A stretch of DNA of 7,648 nucleotides from an uncultured Erysipelotrichaceae bacterium (GCA_937874965.1 CALNCD010000090.1:1-7648), one strand, 5' to 3'; shown: positions 1 to 5,955, counted from the stretch's first letter. Program-made: numbers and translations. The notes: generated by a model not told the origin, from the sequence alone.

Positions 1-1
1 T

Positions 2-493
2 CGCCTCATGCGCTATCAATCAACCAATGAACTGGACACTTTCATCAAGGCCATGGAACTTACCGATCAGAGGATGACCTGGTTTGTTTCGGATGCAAAT
101 GTTGCTGTTCAAAATACGCAGAACCCTTCTGACAAAGTTCTTTCTGTCAGTGATGCCGTTCTGATTTTCGATGCTTTCTCGATTGAGAACATTCACCTTG
201 AAGCCTGCAGTATTTATCGATCAGACGCTCATCAGATTGAATCACGAAAAGCAACAGATATTCAAAAAAATCAATGGTCTGCTTTCCTGCTGGAATCATT
301 CCAGAATGATCTCCGGATTCAGAACATGAAGGCATACCTGAAATTGGAAGGCAGCCGCTATCATGCCAGCTTTATGCTGGATAACGGAGCAGGAGGCTAT
401 ACCTTTGCATTCAATTTCGCAACAGCGGTTGTTGAATGGAACAGCTACAACGGCGAAGCATGGTATGAACATCCCAAATGGTACAGGGATTGA
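2..493 (+). CDS. Hypothetical protein, possibly 5'-truncated by the window edge
   Basis: I do not recognise this protein. The first in-frame ATG is at 8, giving 161 residues, but the frame is open to the window edge (Arg-Leu precede the Met). The bases where a ribosome site would lie are mostly outside the window, so the true start may be upstream. The product looks soluble: no signal peptide and no hydrophobic helix long enough to cross a membrane. The C-terminal third is rich in aromatic residues and glycine (around SRYHASFML, GAGGYTFAF, VVEWNSYNGEAWYEHPKWY) and reads like alternating beta strands, as in small immunity-type or SMI1-like folds. That is only an impression of composition and no family motif was identified. 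The gene is separated from the AraC-type regulator by 152 bases containing a likely promoter, so it is probably not in the same transcript. The coding call rests on a long open frame in the same direction as the next genes. Confidence 0.6.
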   Translation, partial: RLMRYQSTNELDTFIKAMELTDQRMTWFVSDANVAVQNTQNPSDKVLSVSDAVLIFDAFSIENIHLEACSIYRSDAHQIESRKATDIQKNQWSAFLLESFQNDLRIQNMKAYLKLEGSRYHASFMLDNGAGGYTFAFNFATAVVEWNSYNGEAWYEHPKWYRD

Positions 494-612
494 TAGAACT
501 CGCTCTTCCTGACATCCCATCCTCCCGTTGCTGACCCACAGTTGCGCGCCAGCGCTATGATGCAACCTGACAAAAGCTGACCGTTAAATGTCACGTTTCC
601 AGAGAAGAAACC

Positions 613-621
613 TGCTAGAAT
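613..621 (+). promoter_or_regulatory. Extended -10 promoter for the AraC-type regulator
   Basis: TGC followed by TAGAAT fits the extended -10 form TGnTATAAT (five of six matches in the hexamer). No good -35 is seen 16-19 bases upstream (ACGTTT at 593-598 is poor), which is usual for extended -10 promoters. Transcription would begin near 628, only about 18 bases before the ATG at 646, just long enough to include the AAGGAG ribosome site at 633-638. No other convincing hexamer pair was found in the 494-645 gap. Confidence 0.4.
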
Positions 622-645
622 AACGATAGATTAAGGAGAATAAAC

Positions 646-1593
646 ATGCATACTTATTTATCGTTGGAAGAAGAAGTCATTCATCGGATTGAAGCCGATC
701 TCATGACCTTTGATTTATCTGAAATCAGCCGGATCACCGGTGTTCCTTCAGGACTGTATCAACGGTTCTTCTCGTACTCCTATGGAATTTCGATTGCATC
801 CTACATCCGGAAGCGGAAGCTAACCGTCGCAGCCTCAAAGCTCTTGCTAAAAGAATGGAGTGTTACGAGTGCTGCCTTTGAGTGCGGCTATGAAGACAGT
901 TCCTCTTTTTCCAGAGCTTTCAAAGAACAATTTACGGTATCTCCTACTACCCTCACCGTCGATGCCTTTGAATCACATAAGCAAGAGCGATTGACGCACA
1001 CGACCATTTCAAAAGACCTTGGCAAAACTACCGAAATCCTGTCCATTGAATATGTCCAGCTTCCATCCTGGTATCTGGTTGGAATAAGCAGTGAGCGCTA
1101 TAGCGTCACTGGCCATGATCTCTGGCAGATCTATTGGCAGCACAATATCGACAAGCAGCTGTATCAGCTTGAGATACATCAAACCGGTTCTTATTCTGCT
1201 GATTATAGTGCCATCGGTTTCATGACAGATTTTGAAGACTCTGGAAGTCTGGGGCGAAAGTACAGAATCGGCCGGCTTTTCAAGGATAAACCAGCCGTTG
1301 CTCACGATCTTGACATGCATCAATTTGATGCTATGACATTCGCGCATGCCAGGATATCCGCCGCTTCGCTTAATGACATAATTGAGGTTGCTTACCCTCT
1401 TACCTGCGAATTGGCCAAGAAAAACGGCTTTGCTATTCAGTACAAGCCTTTCTTCTGGCTTGAGTACTACAACAAGGATTGGCTAGATGCAGATAAGGAC
1501 AATGAGCATAAACGGATTCTGGACTTTTATCTTCCGTGTCAGAAAACACGGGTAACGAATGGAGGCCTGCAATGTGTAGCCAACGAAAACTGA
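646..1593 (+). CDS. AraC-family transcriptional regulator with GyrI-like effector-binding domain
   Basis: This is a 315-residue regulator. Residues about 6-105 form the AraC/XylS double helix-turn-helix. The first helix pair includes FDLSEISRITGVPSGLYQRFF; the second is WSVTSAAFECGYEDSSSFSRAFKEQF, with the typical IA..GY.d...F.R.FK pattern and a relaxed SP..L end. Residues about 130-298 match the GyrI-like/AraC effector-binding domain that follows the DNA-binding part in Rob- and SoxS-like relatives. Its hallmark endings are visible: a WLEYYNKDWLD segment and a DFYLPC segment near the C-terminus. Proteins of this layout sense small, often toxic or drug-like molecules and activate nearby or global genes; the ligand here is unknown. 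The ATG at 646 is supported by AAGGAG seven bases upstream. The 3' end overlaps the phosphotransferase gene by 22 bases, so the two are probably one transcript. The family assignment is firm; the specific role is not. Confidence 0.9.
   Translation: MHTYLSLEEEVIHRIEADLMTFDLSEISRITGVPSGLYQRFFSYSYGISIASYIRKRKLTVAASKLLLKEWSVTSAAFECGYEDSSSFSRAFKEQFTVSPTTLTVDAFESHKQERLTHTTISKDLGKTTEILSIEYVQLPSWYLVGISSERYSVTGHDLWQIYWQHNIDKQLYQLEIHQTGSYSADYSAIGFMTDFEDSGSLGRKYRIGRLFKDKPAVAHDLDMHQFDAMTFAHARISAASLNDIIEVAYPLTCELAKKNGFAIQYKPFFWLEYYNKDWLDADKDNEHKRILDFYLPCQKTRVTNGGLQCVANEN
1561..1574 (+). promoter_or_regulatory. Ribosome site that sets the phosphotransferase start
   Basis: GGAGG at 1561-1565 lies six bases before the ATG at 1572. 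A GTG in the same frame at 1536 would add 12 residues but has no purine-rich site before it, and the glycine-rich ATP loop begins soon after the ATG. The ATG at 1572 is therefore preferred. The site lies inside the end of the AraC-type gene, which favours translational coupling. Confidence 0.65.
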
Positions 1594-2306
1594 TAGGTGA
1601 AGGGAAATCAGCAAAAATCTATCGAGAGGGCAATCAGGTGTACAAGGTTTTTTCTGATCAATACCCGCTTGCATGGATTGAACATGAAGCGACAATTCAA
1701 AATGAGGTCTACACCAAGACGCAGCTCTGTGTACCCCAGGCAAGCTATATGAAAGGGAGCAGGGAAATCCGTATGGAATACATTGAAGGCTGCACCCTTG
1801 CTGATAGAATGCGTAAAGAAAAGTATAAGCAGGCCCTGGAGGACTTGGTTGAAACTCAAGCATCAATACACCAGTACAGCCATCTGAATTTATCAAACGC
1901 CCATGATGTCTTTGCTTCTCAGATTCAGTTCTCAGACCTTGATCCCGGACTTCAGGATAAAGCGCTGCGCTCCCTCAACAGTGTTGAAAAAAAACAGGTA
2001 CTCTGTCACTTTGACATCCACTTCCTGAATATCATGTATCGAGATGATGGATATGTCATTCTTGATTGGGTCAATGCGAAACTGGGAAACCCGGCCCTGG
2101 ACATTGCCCGGACCTATATCATCCTTAAACAATATGCTCAACGGCTTGCAAGCAAATACTTGAAGCTGAGTGCCAAAAAAGGTCATTTCACAATAGAAGA
2201 GATACAGGATGCAATTCCTGCCATGGCCGCTTTACGGCTGATTGAGAGAGACTCCGTTGATTTCAAATCCCAGCTCATGGATCTTATTCAACCATCGATT
2301 CTTTGA
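1572..2306 (+). CDS. APH/choline-kinase-fold phosphotransferase
   Basis: This is a 244-residue soluble protein with the protein-kinase-like fold used by aminoglycoside phosphotransferases, choline kinases and related small-molecule kinases. Visible parts in order: a short glycine-rich ATP loop (IGEGKSAKIY, residues 8-17); the ATP-binding lysine in VYKVF (Lys25); a hinge strand MEYIEGCTL (68-76); the catalytic loop H-F-D-I-H-F-L-N (146-153) with Asp148 as probable catalytic base and Asn153 as metal ligand; and the metal-binding Asp165 in ILDWVNA, standing where kinases have DFG. LGNPALDIART (171-181) is the usual APH-family follow-up. All core residues are present, so it is probably active. 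The phosphate acceptor cannot be read off. The protein is shorter than classical APH(3') enzymes (about 260-270), so an antibiotic-resistance role should not be assumed. It starts inside the regulator gene and its end overlaps the Pr6Pr-type gene, which is read in the opposite direction. Confidence 0.85.
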   Translation: MCSQRKLIGEGKSAKIYREGNQVYKVFSDQYPLAWIEHEATIQNEVYTKTQLCVPQASYMKGSREIRMEYIEGCTLADRMRKEKYKQALEDLVETQASIHQYSHLNLSNAHDVFASQIQFSDLDPGLQDKALRSLNSVEKKQVLCHFDIHFLNIMYRDDGYVILDWVNAKLGNPALDIARTYIILKQYAQRLASKYLKLSAKKGHFTIEEIQDAIPAMAALRLIERDSVDFKSQLMDLIQPSIL

Positions 2307-2944
2307 CCGGCTGCCTGCCATTTATCTGTTCGATATCCTTTGAATTTCACCATGATATGACCAACACCAAGATACACGATAAAAATCAAACCAAGAACCA
2401 GAATCAGGTTGCCCACTCCACCCATGATTGATCGGTCGAGGAAAGGATAAGGGAAATCACTGCCATTGAAGACGTGATTATGCTGGATCCATGCCCGGAT
2501 ATAGACCGCAATCATGTAAAGAATCGGAAAAACACACCACCGCAATGCATCATATTTCTTGTAGATATGTTTTGGATCATATAGAAACCAATCAATGAAA
2601 ACCAGGAACGGTGTCAGTCCATGAACAAAGAAATTGGTGGGGTGAAACAACAGCATTACACTGTTTGCCTGTATCGCTATCGGGACAAGGATGAACCAAT
2701 TTAAGATGCCGGTAAGAATAATAGGCTCTACAATAAAACCCTTAATACGATAGCTCATCGGTGACTGACTGAAGCCTTTCCAAGTGTAGAATACAAGAAC
2801 AAAAAGATTGGAAATAACAGTAAAGAACCAAAAGATATAACCGCCATACTCGTTAAGTCCATACTGAACATGAATTGATATTCCTGCTGCAGTTACCAGT
2901 ATTATGAGCCATTTCAAAACAGTTGAACGTCTTTCCTGTGTCAT
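2288..2944 (-). CDS. Pr6Pr family six-helix membrane protein
   Basis: This is a 218-residue integral membrane protein with about six hydrophobic helices, near residues 10-24, 36-54, 70-92, 104-122, 134-152 and 178-197. The pattern and several motifs fit the bacterial Pr6Pr family, related to the FAR-17a/AIG1-like proteins. These are YIFWFFTVISN in helix 2, the histidine-containing FFVHGLTPFLVFIDWFLYDP in helix 4, and FPYPFLD before the last helix. The biochemical role of the bacterial members is not established as far as I know. The eukaryotic AIG1/ADTRP relatives are lipid hydrolases, so the conserved histidine may be worth attention. The ATG at 2944 is preceded by GGGGAA with suitable spacing and by a good promoter. 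The last 19 bases overlap the phosphotransferase gene, which converges on it, so antisense effects are possible. Confidence 0.85.
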   Translation of the reverse strand: MTQERRSTVLKWLIILVTAAGISIHVQYGLNEYGGYIFWFFTVISNLFVLVFYTWKGFSQSPMSYRIKGFIVEPIILTGILNWFILVPIAIQANSVMLLFHPTNFFVHGLTPFLVFIDWFLYDPKHIYKKYDALRWCVFPILYMIAVYIRAWIQHNHVFNGSDFPYPFLDRSIMGGVGNLILVLGLIFIVYLGVGHIMVKFKGYRTDKWQAAGQRIDG

Positions 2945-2973
2945 ATTTTTCCCCGTTTCTTATAATAATATAC

Positions 2974-2985
2974 ATAGTATACTAT
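2974..2985. promoter_or_regulatory. Palindrome over the -10: possible operator
   Basis: ATAGTATACTAT is a perfect 12-base inverted repeat that covers the -10 of the Pr6Pr family promoter. A repressor bound there would block transcription directly. A GTATAC core occurs again at 3155-3160. AT-rich palindromes also arise by chance around -10 boxes, so operator function is inference. Confidence 0.3.
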
Positions 2986-3005
2986 TTTCAGTCATCAGGT
3001 GTCTA
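2976..3005 (-). promoter_or_regulatory. Promoter of the Pr6Pr family gene
   Basis: Read on the - strand, TAGACA (3005-3000, five of six to TTGACA) and TATACT (2981-2976, five of six to TATAAT) are 18 bases apart. This predicts a start of transcription near 2969 and a leader of about 25 bases that holds the GGGGAA ribosome site. The -10 lies within a perfect palindrome (2974-2985). Confidence 0.6.
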
Positions 3006-3221
3006 TTCTATGACTTCCAGCATGGTGTACTCGCGCATTACCACAAGGCGACGAAAACGCTGCGTCTATATGTGCACATCGGATCATAAAAATATGACGC
3101 TAAGTCCATTGCTGGATTATCGGCATCATGTGACAAGACATCATCGCTATCATTGTATACTTTTCTGTATTCAGGTCTAAACAGACGTGGAAGTCTATCA
3201 GAGGAAGTAATTCCGATACCT

Positions 3222-3268
3222 ATTCTCATCCCGATTAATTGTAGCCAACCTTTGAAGAGGATGAGAAT
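3222..3268. repeat. Perfect 10-base inverted repeat with 27-base spacer
   Basis: ATTCTCATCC at 3222-3231 is exactly complementary to GGATGAGAAT at 3259-3268. The right arm runs into a tandem duplication of GAGAATT (3263-3269 and 3270-3276). The long spacer makes it a poor terminator, and there is no T-run next to either arm. It could be a split protein-binding site, the stem of an RNA, or a mobile-element remnant; nothing decides between these. Confidence 0.45.
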
Positions 3269-3333
3269 TGAGAATTATTTGCCTTTCGATTTTTAGTTCC
3301 CACCAAAGAAGTCTAGCCGTCTTCTCCATGCAA

Positions 3334-3358
3334 AAGGGATTCAAACTCAGAATCCCTT
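3334..3358 (-). terminator. Hairpin terminator at the end of the sugar operon
   Basis: AAGGGATTC and GAATCCCTT form a perfect 9-bp stem with a 7-base loop, starting eight bases after the stop codon of the last operon gene. On the - strand the stem ends CCCTTTTG, so the T-run is only four bases (two of them paired) and termination may be incomplete. Position and stem quality make it the most likely end of the operon transcript. Confidence 0.65.
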
Positions 3359-3366
3359 CATCTTAA

Positions 3367-4316
3367 CTATGCCGATACTATTGATTCCTGGCCTTGTCTT
3401 TTTCTGAATCCGTCATGATTATTTTGACTCATTAGGACCTGAAAAGCCAAGACAGCCCCTCCGATAAGTCCGCTGTCATCACCGAGTTGTGCTCGGACTA
3501 TCCGCACATTCGTGCGTTGAACGGCATAGACATGCTGTATAACCCGCTTTTCAATGTCTTCAATAAAGTTCGGAATCTGCAAGGCAACACTGCCACCAAG
3601 AACAACAACATCAGGATCACCAAAGCCAATCAGAGCTGCAATCGCATGGGATAAGTACCCCTTTGCATCCTCCATAATTTGCATCGCGAGTAAATTCCCC
3701 TGACAGGCAAGCTGATTGACTTCCCCCGCATGAGCCACCTTTAGCCCTCCTGCAGCTGCCCGTTTCACAATCGCCGTTCCGCTGCAAATCGCTTCAAGTG
3801 CTCCAGGCTTTAGATCACCATGTGTCGGTCCATCTTTCCAAAGAATCATATTTGCGATTTCTTGAGCAAATCCATGAGCACCATACTGAATGGATTGTCA
3901 ACTAAACCTGCTCCGATACCGGTACTGATTGTCAGATATTGAACCAGTCTAGAACCTGACCCTGCACCCTTTACTGCCTCGCCTAAACAAGCGAGATTGC
4001 CATCATTATCAAGATACGTAGGTTTACCAAAGAAATGTTCATAGGTCTCCACTAACCGAAATCCATGCCAACCCGGAAGATTGGGAGGTATTAAGACTAC
4101 ACCATTGATTAAATCCAATGGACCAGGACAGGATACAGCCAGGCTTGAAAATTTCCAGCCGGCTTCAGCTGCTTTGGCTTTTATCGCATTCATTGTCTCA
4201 ACTGGATCACCTGGATTGGTTGGAAACGTATACCGTTCTATAATTGTACAGTCCTCATCAACCAGGGCCATCCGAGTTTGTGTTCCTCCGATATCAATAC
4301 TAATGACGTGGTTCAT
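3367..4316 (-). pseudogene. ROK-family sugar kinase, interrupted by a one-base frameshift
   Basis: Two adjacent frames together make one ROK (repressor/ORF/kinase) protein of about 316 residues. The N-terminal part (4316 to about 3900) has the phosphate loop IDIGGTQTR (residues 7-15), CPGP, and PPNLPGW. It also has the NDGN loop with catalytic Asp105, and STGIGAGL (131-138). Soon after GLVD the frame slips and ends at 3846. The continuation GAHGFAQEIANMILW is intact in the neighbouring frame, followed by LEAICSG and VVLGGSVAL to the stop at 3367. One missing base, somewhere about 3883-3900, explains everything. Left as it is, the gene gives two fragments (N-terminal 4316-3846, C-terminal from an ATG at 3849) that overlap as ATGA. 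The start at 4316 has GGGTGG upstream and overlaps the isomerase gene by 17 bases. Compared with typical ROK kinases the E-x-x-H motif reads EIAN, and the zinc cysteines are absent. A sequencing error is as likely as a real mutation. Confidence 0.8.
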
Positions 4317-4962
4317 ACAACCACCCGTTTTCCCCAAATAATTCTTCTTCAACCAAAAGGCAAATGACATGATATACTGCTAAATGATATTCCTGAATGC
4401 GATAAGTTTCCATCGCTGGAGCGACCAATGAGAGTTCGGCATATTGTGCCAATTCACCACCGGTCTTACCGGTTAATGCAAGTGTCCTCAATCCAAGCGC
4501 CTTGCCAACACGAACAGCATGATTGACATTGGTTGCATGACCGGAAGTACTAATTCCCAGAAGAACATCATTTTCGCGACCATAACCAGCCACTTGCTGT
4601 GCAAAAACAAGATCAGGGTCAATATCGTTGCTGGTTGCGAAGATGAGCGCAGCATGTTGCGTCAATGAAATCGCAGGCAGGCCCCACTGCAGCTGATTAG
4701 CAACAACTTTATCGCCGTATTCCTTTTCTAAAGCTGACTTCATCGTATCAGAAAGAGGACGACGCAAATCAAACCCCTTCATGAGTTCGCCGACAATGTG
4801 ATCACTGTCAGCACTGCTTCCTCCATTACCGCAAATCAGCAGCTTTCCACCACTTTTGTAACAGTCGATGATTGTCTTGACCATTGCCAAGATTGTTGAT
4901 TGATCCTTTTGCAGATTCGGATTATCCACTAAAAAACGATTCATTAATGATTCTTTATTCAT
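4300..4962 (-). CDS. SIS-domain phosphosugar isomerase, GmhA-like
   Basis: This is a 220-residue cytoplasmic protein of the SIS (sugar isomerase) fold, closest in pattern to sedoheptulose-7-phosphate isomerase GmhA. Visible motifs: LLICGNGGSSADSDHIVGEL (41-60), a phosphate-binding ATSND loop (109-113), ISTSGHATNV (137-146), LALTGKTGGEL (161-171), and RIQEYHLAVYH (188-198). The four metal ligands known for E. coli GmhA (His61, Glu65, Gln172, His180) have counterparts with identical spacing at His55, Glu59, Gln190 and His198, so an active metal-dependent isomerase is likely. It is longer than GmhA (about 192) because of an insert around residues 65-100. The context (two ROK kinases and a sugar transporter, with no heptose or LPS genes) argues for sugar catabolism rather than heptose synthesis. 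It probably interconverts an aldose phosphate and a ketose phosphate. The ATG at 4962 has GGAGG upstream, and the gene overlaps the preceding kinase gene by eight bases. Confidence 0.88.
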   Translation of the reverse strand: MNKESLMNRFLVDNPNLQKDQSTILAMVKTIIDCYKSGGKLLICGNGGSSADSDHIVGELMKGFDLRRPLSDTMKSALEKEYGDKVVANQLQWGLPAISLTQHAALIFATSNDIDPDLVFAQQVAGYGRENDVLLGISTSGHATNVNHAVRVGKALGLRTLALTGKTGGELAQYAELSLVAPAMETYRIQEYHLAVYHVICLLVEEELFGENGWLYEPRH

Positions 4963-5914
4963 CTTTTGACCTCCAATATAAAGGAATTGACAAGGCTGCG
5001 ATATCCCCTATGGACTCCCCAAGTTGGCTGGGTACCAACTCACATCCTAAGCTTTCCAAACAGACTTCTTCCTGAATGACTGCTTGAGCGGCAGGAAGAA
5101 TCCACGGTTCACATCGCATATAGATTCCGCCGAGAATAATCCGTTCTAAATTCAACAGGTCAATCATTTTTGAAACACCCTCTCCAAGCATTTTGCCAAC
5201 ACGTTCAAAGATACGTAAGGCTAATTCATCACCTTGCCTTGCCATAAAACCCACATCTGCCGCACTTGTCCGATCTAAACTCCAGTGATTTGCCTTTCCC
5301 TTCTGCTTTTCGCAAAGAACCATGGTATATGCAAGTTGCTGGATTCCTCCCCCTGAGCAAAATCCTTCAAAAGATCCTTCCTTGCCATAACCGACTGGAC
5401 CATTTGAGCGCAGCCGAACATGACCAACTTCTCCTGCCATGTCATTGCGACCCGAATACAACCTGTCATCCAAAATCAAACCAGCACCCAGTCCAGTCCC
5501 AAATGTCAAGAAGGCAAGATGATGATAGGACCTGCCCGCACCATATTTCCACTCTGCAATCGCTGATGCATTTGCATCATTCATGAGCCAGCACTTAAGG
5601 TGTGTGCATTCCTGGATAATTTCAACAATACGAATATCATCCCATCCTGGAAGATTTGGCGGAGAAAGGATGATACCCGCTGCGGAATTCAAAGGTCCAC
5701 CGCAACTGATTCCGATGCCAATCAAATGCAATCCTGCCACCTCTTTCGCAAAGGCAGTGATATCCCGGCAAAGGCAATCAATCATTTGCTTCGGACTATA
5801 ATCCTTAGTGACATATTTTTCCCCTTTACGAACAATTTCCCACGTTTCACGATGGAGGTATCCTAAACTGACTACAGACTTTGTTCCTCCGATATCGACC
5901 CCGATTGCGTACAT
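4955..5914 (-). CDS. ROK-family sugar kinase lacking the zinc-cysteine cluster
   Basis: This is a 319-residue cytoplasmic kinase, the normal length for ROK glucokinase-like enzymes. It has no N-terminal helix-turn-helix, so it is an enzyme rather than a ROK repressor. Motifs in order: the ATP phosphate loop VDIGGTKS (6-13); CGGPL (71-75); the catalytic loop NDANAS with Asp113; FGTGLGAGL (138-146); the sugar-binding E-x-x-H as GEVGH (Glu162, His165); and a C-terminal LGGIY. In most ROK kinases the segment after GEVGH carries a CxCGxxGCxE zinc site. Here it reads GPVGYGKEGSFEGFCSGGG, with none of the three cysteines in place. Such cysteine-free ROK proteins are a recognisable subgroup, so this is probably natural divergence, not damage. 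The start at 5914 has AGGAGG eight bases upstream, just after the hairpin that ends the binding-protein gene. The substrate is probably the sugar imported by the upstream transporter, but its identity is unknown. Confidence 0.88.
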   Translation of the reverse strand: MYAIGVDIGGTKSVVSLGYLHRETWEIVRKGEKYVTKDYSPKQMIDCLCRDITAFAKEVAGLHLIGIGISCGGPLNSAAGIILSPPNLPGWDDIRIVEIIQECTHLKCWLMNDANASAIAEWKYGAGRSYHHLAFLTFGTGLGAGLILDDRLYSGRNDMAGEVGHVRLRSNGPVGYGKEGSFEGFCSGGGIQQLAYTMVLCEKQKGKANHWSLDRTSAADVGFMARQGDELALRIFERVGKMLGEGVSKMIDLLNLERIILGGIYMRCEPWILPAAQAVIQEEVCLESLGCELVPSQLGESIGDIAALSIPLYWRSKDE

Positions 5915-5932
5915 ATTTCATCCTCCTAGAAA

Positions 5933-5955
5933 AATAGGGAGCAAAGCTCCCTATT
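5933..5955 (-). terminator. Intra-operon hairpin at the binding-protein stop codon
   Basis: AATAGGGAGC and GCTCCCTATT form a perfect 10-bp stem closed by a three-base loop. On the - strand it is followed by TTTC, making a run of five T including the stem end. The 5' arm contains the TAG stop of the binding-protein gene, and the kinase ribosome site begins only a few bases beyond the 3' arm. It has the form of an intrinsic terminator. In sugar ABC operons such hairpins commonly end part of the transcripts or protect the 3' end of the binding-protein message, so that this protein exceeds the downstream enzymes. Confidence 0.75.

Larger units (their letters stand above)
2945..3366. other. Intergenic region of about 420 bases, no convincing gene
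   Basis: This gap lies between the end of the sugar operon and the start of the Pr6Pr family gene, both on the - strand. It contains the Pr6Pr promoter and palindrome (2974-3005), a 10-base inverted repeat (3222-3268), a tandem GAGAATT copy (3263-3276), and the terminator hairpin (3334-3358). Short open frames exist on both strands (for example 3038-3229 on the - strand and 2923-3180 on the + strand), but they lack ribosome sites and known motifs. It could be a decayed gene or a structured RNA; I have no positive evidence for either. Confidence 0.6.

Noticed and set aside
541..566. GTTGC/GCAAC inverted repeat between the first gene and the regulator, as a terminator
   Set aside because: The stem is only five base pairs with a 16-base loop and no T-run follows.
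1536..1571. Earlier GTG start for the phosphotransferase
   Set aside because: No Shine-Dalgarno sequence precedes the GTG, whereas the ATG at 1572 has GGAGG at ideal spacing. The extra 12 residues show no family feature.
2923..3180. A + strand open frame of 85 residues, rich in Arg and His
   Set aside because: It starts inside the Pr6Pr gene on the opposite strand, has no ribosome site, and crosses that gene's promoter. The basic stretch was considered as a transposase remnant, but no transposase motif is present.
3155..3180. Second promoter for the Pr6Pr gene on the - strand (TACAAT with TTAGAC 17 bases upstream)
   Set aside because: The -10 is acceptable but the -35 matches the consensus poorly. 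The promoter at 2976-3005 is much better and closer to the gene.
3038..3229. A 63-residue open frame on the - strand (starts MRIGIGITSSDR) between the operon and the Pr6Pr gene
   Set aside because: No ribosome site precedes the ATG at 3229, there is no recognisable motif, and the composition looks like random translation. It also overlaps the left arm of the inverted repeat.
3846..3900. Programmed ribosomal frameshift in the second ROK gene
   Set aside because: No X-XXY-YYZ slippery heptamer or downstream stem was seen in the overlap, and kinases of this family are not known to me to use frameshifting. Mutation or sequencing error is simpler.
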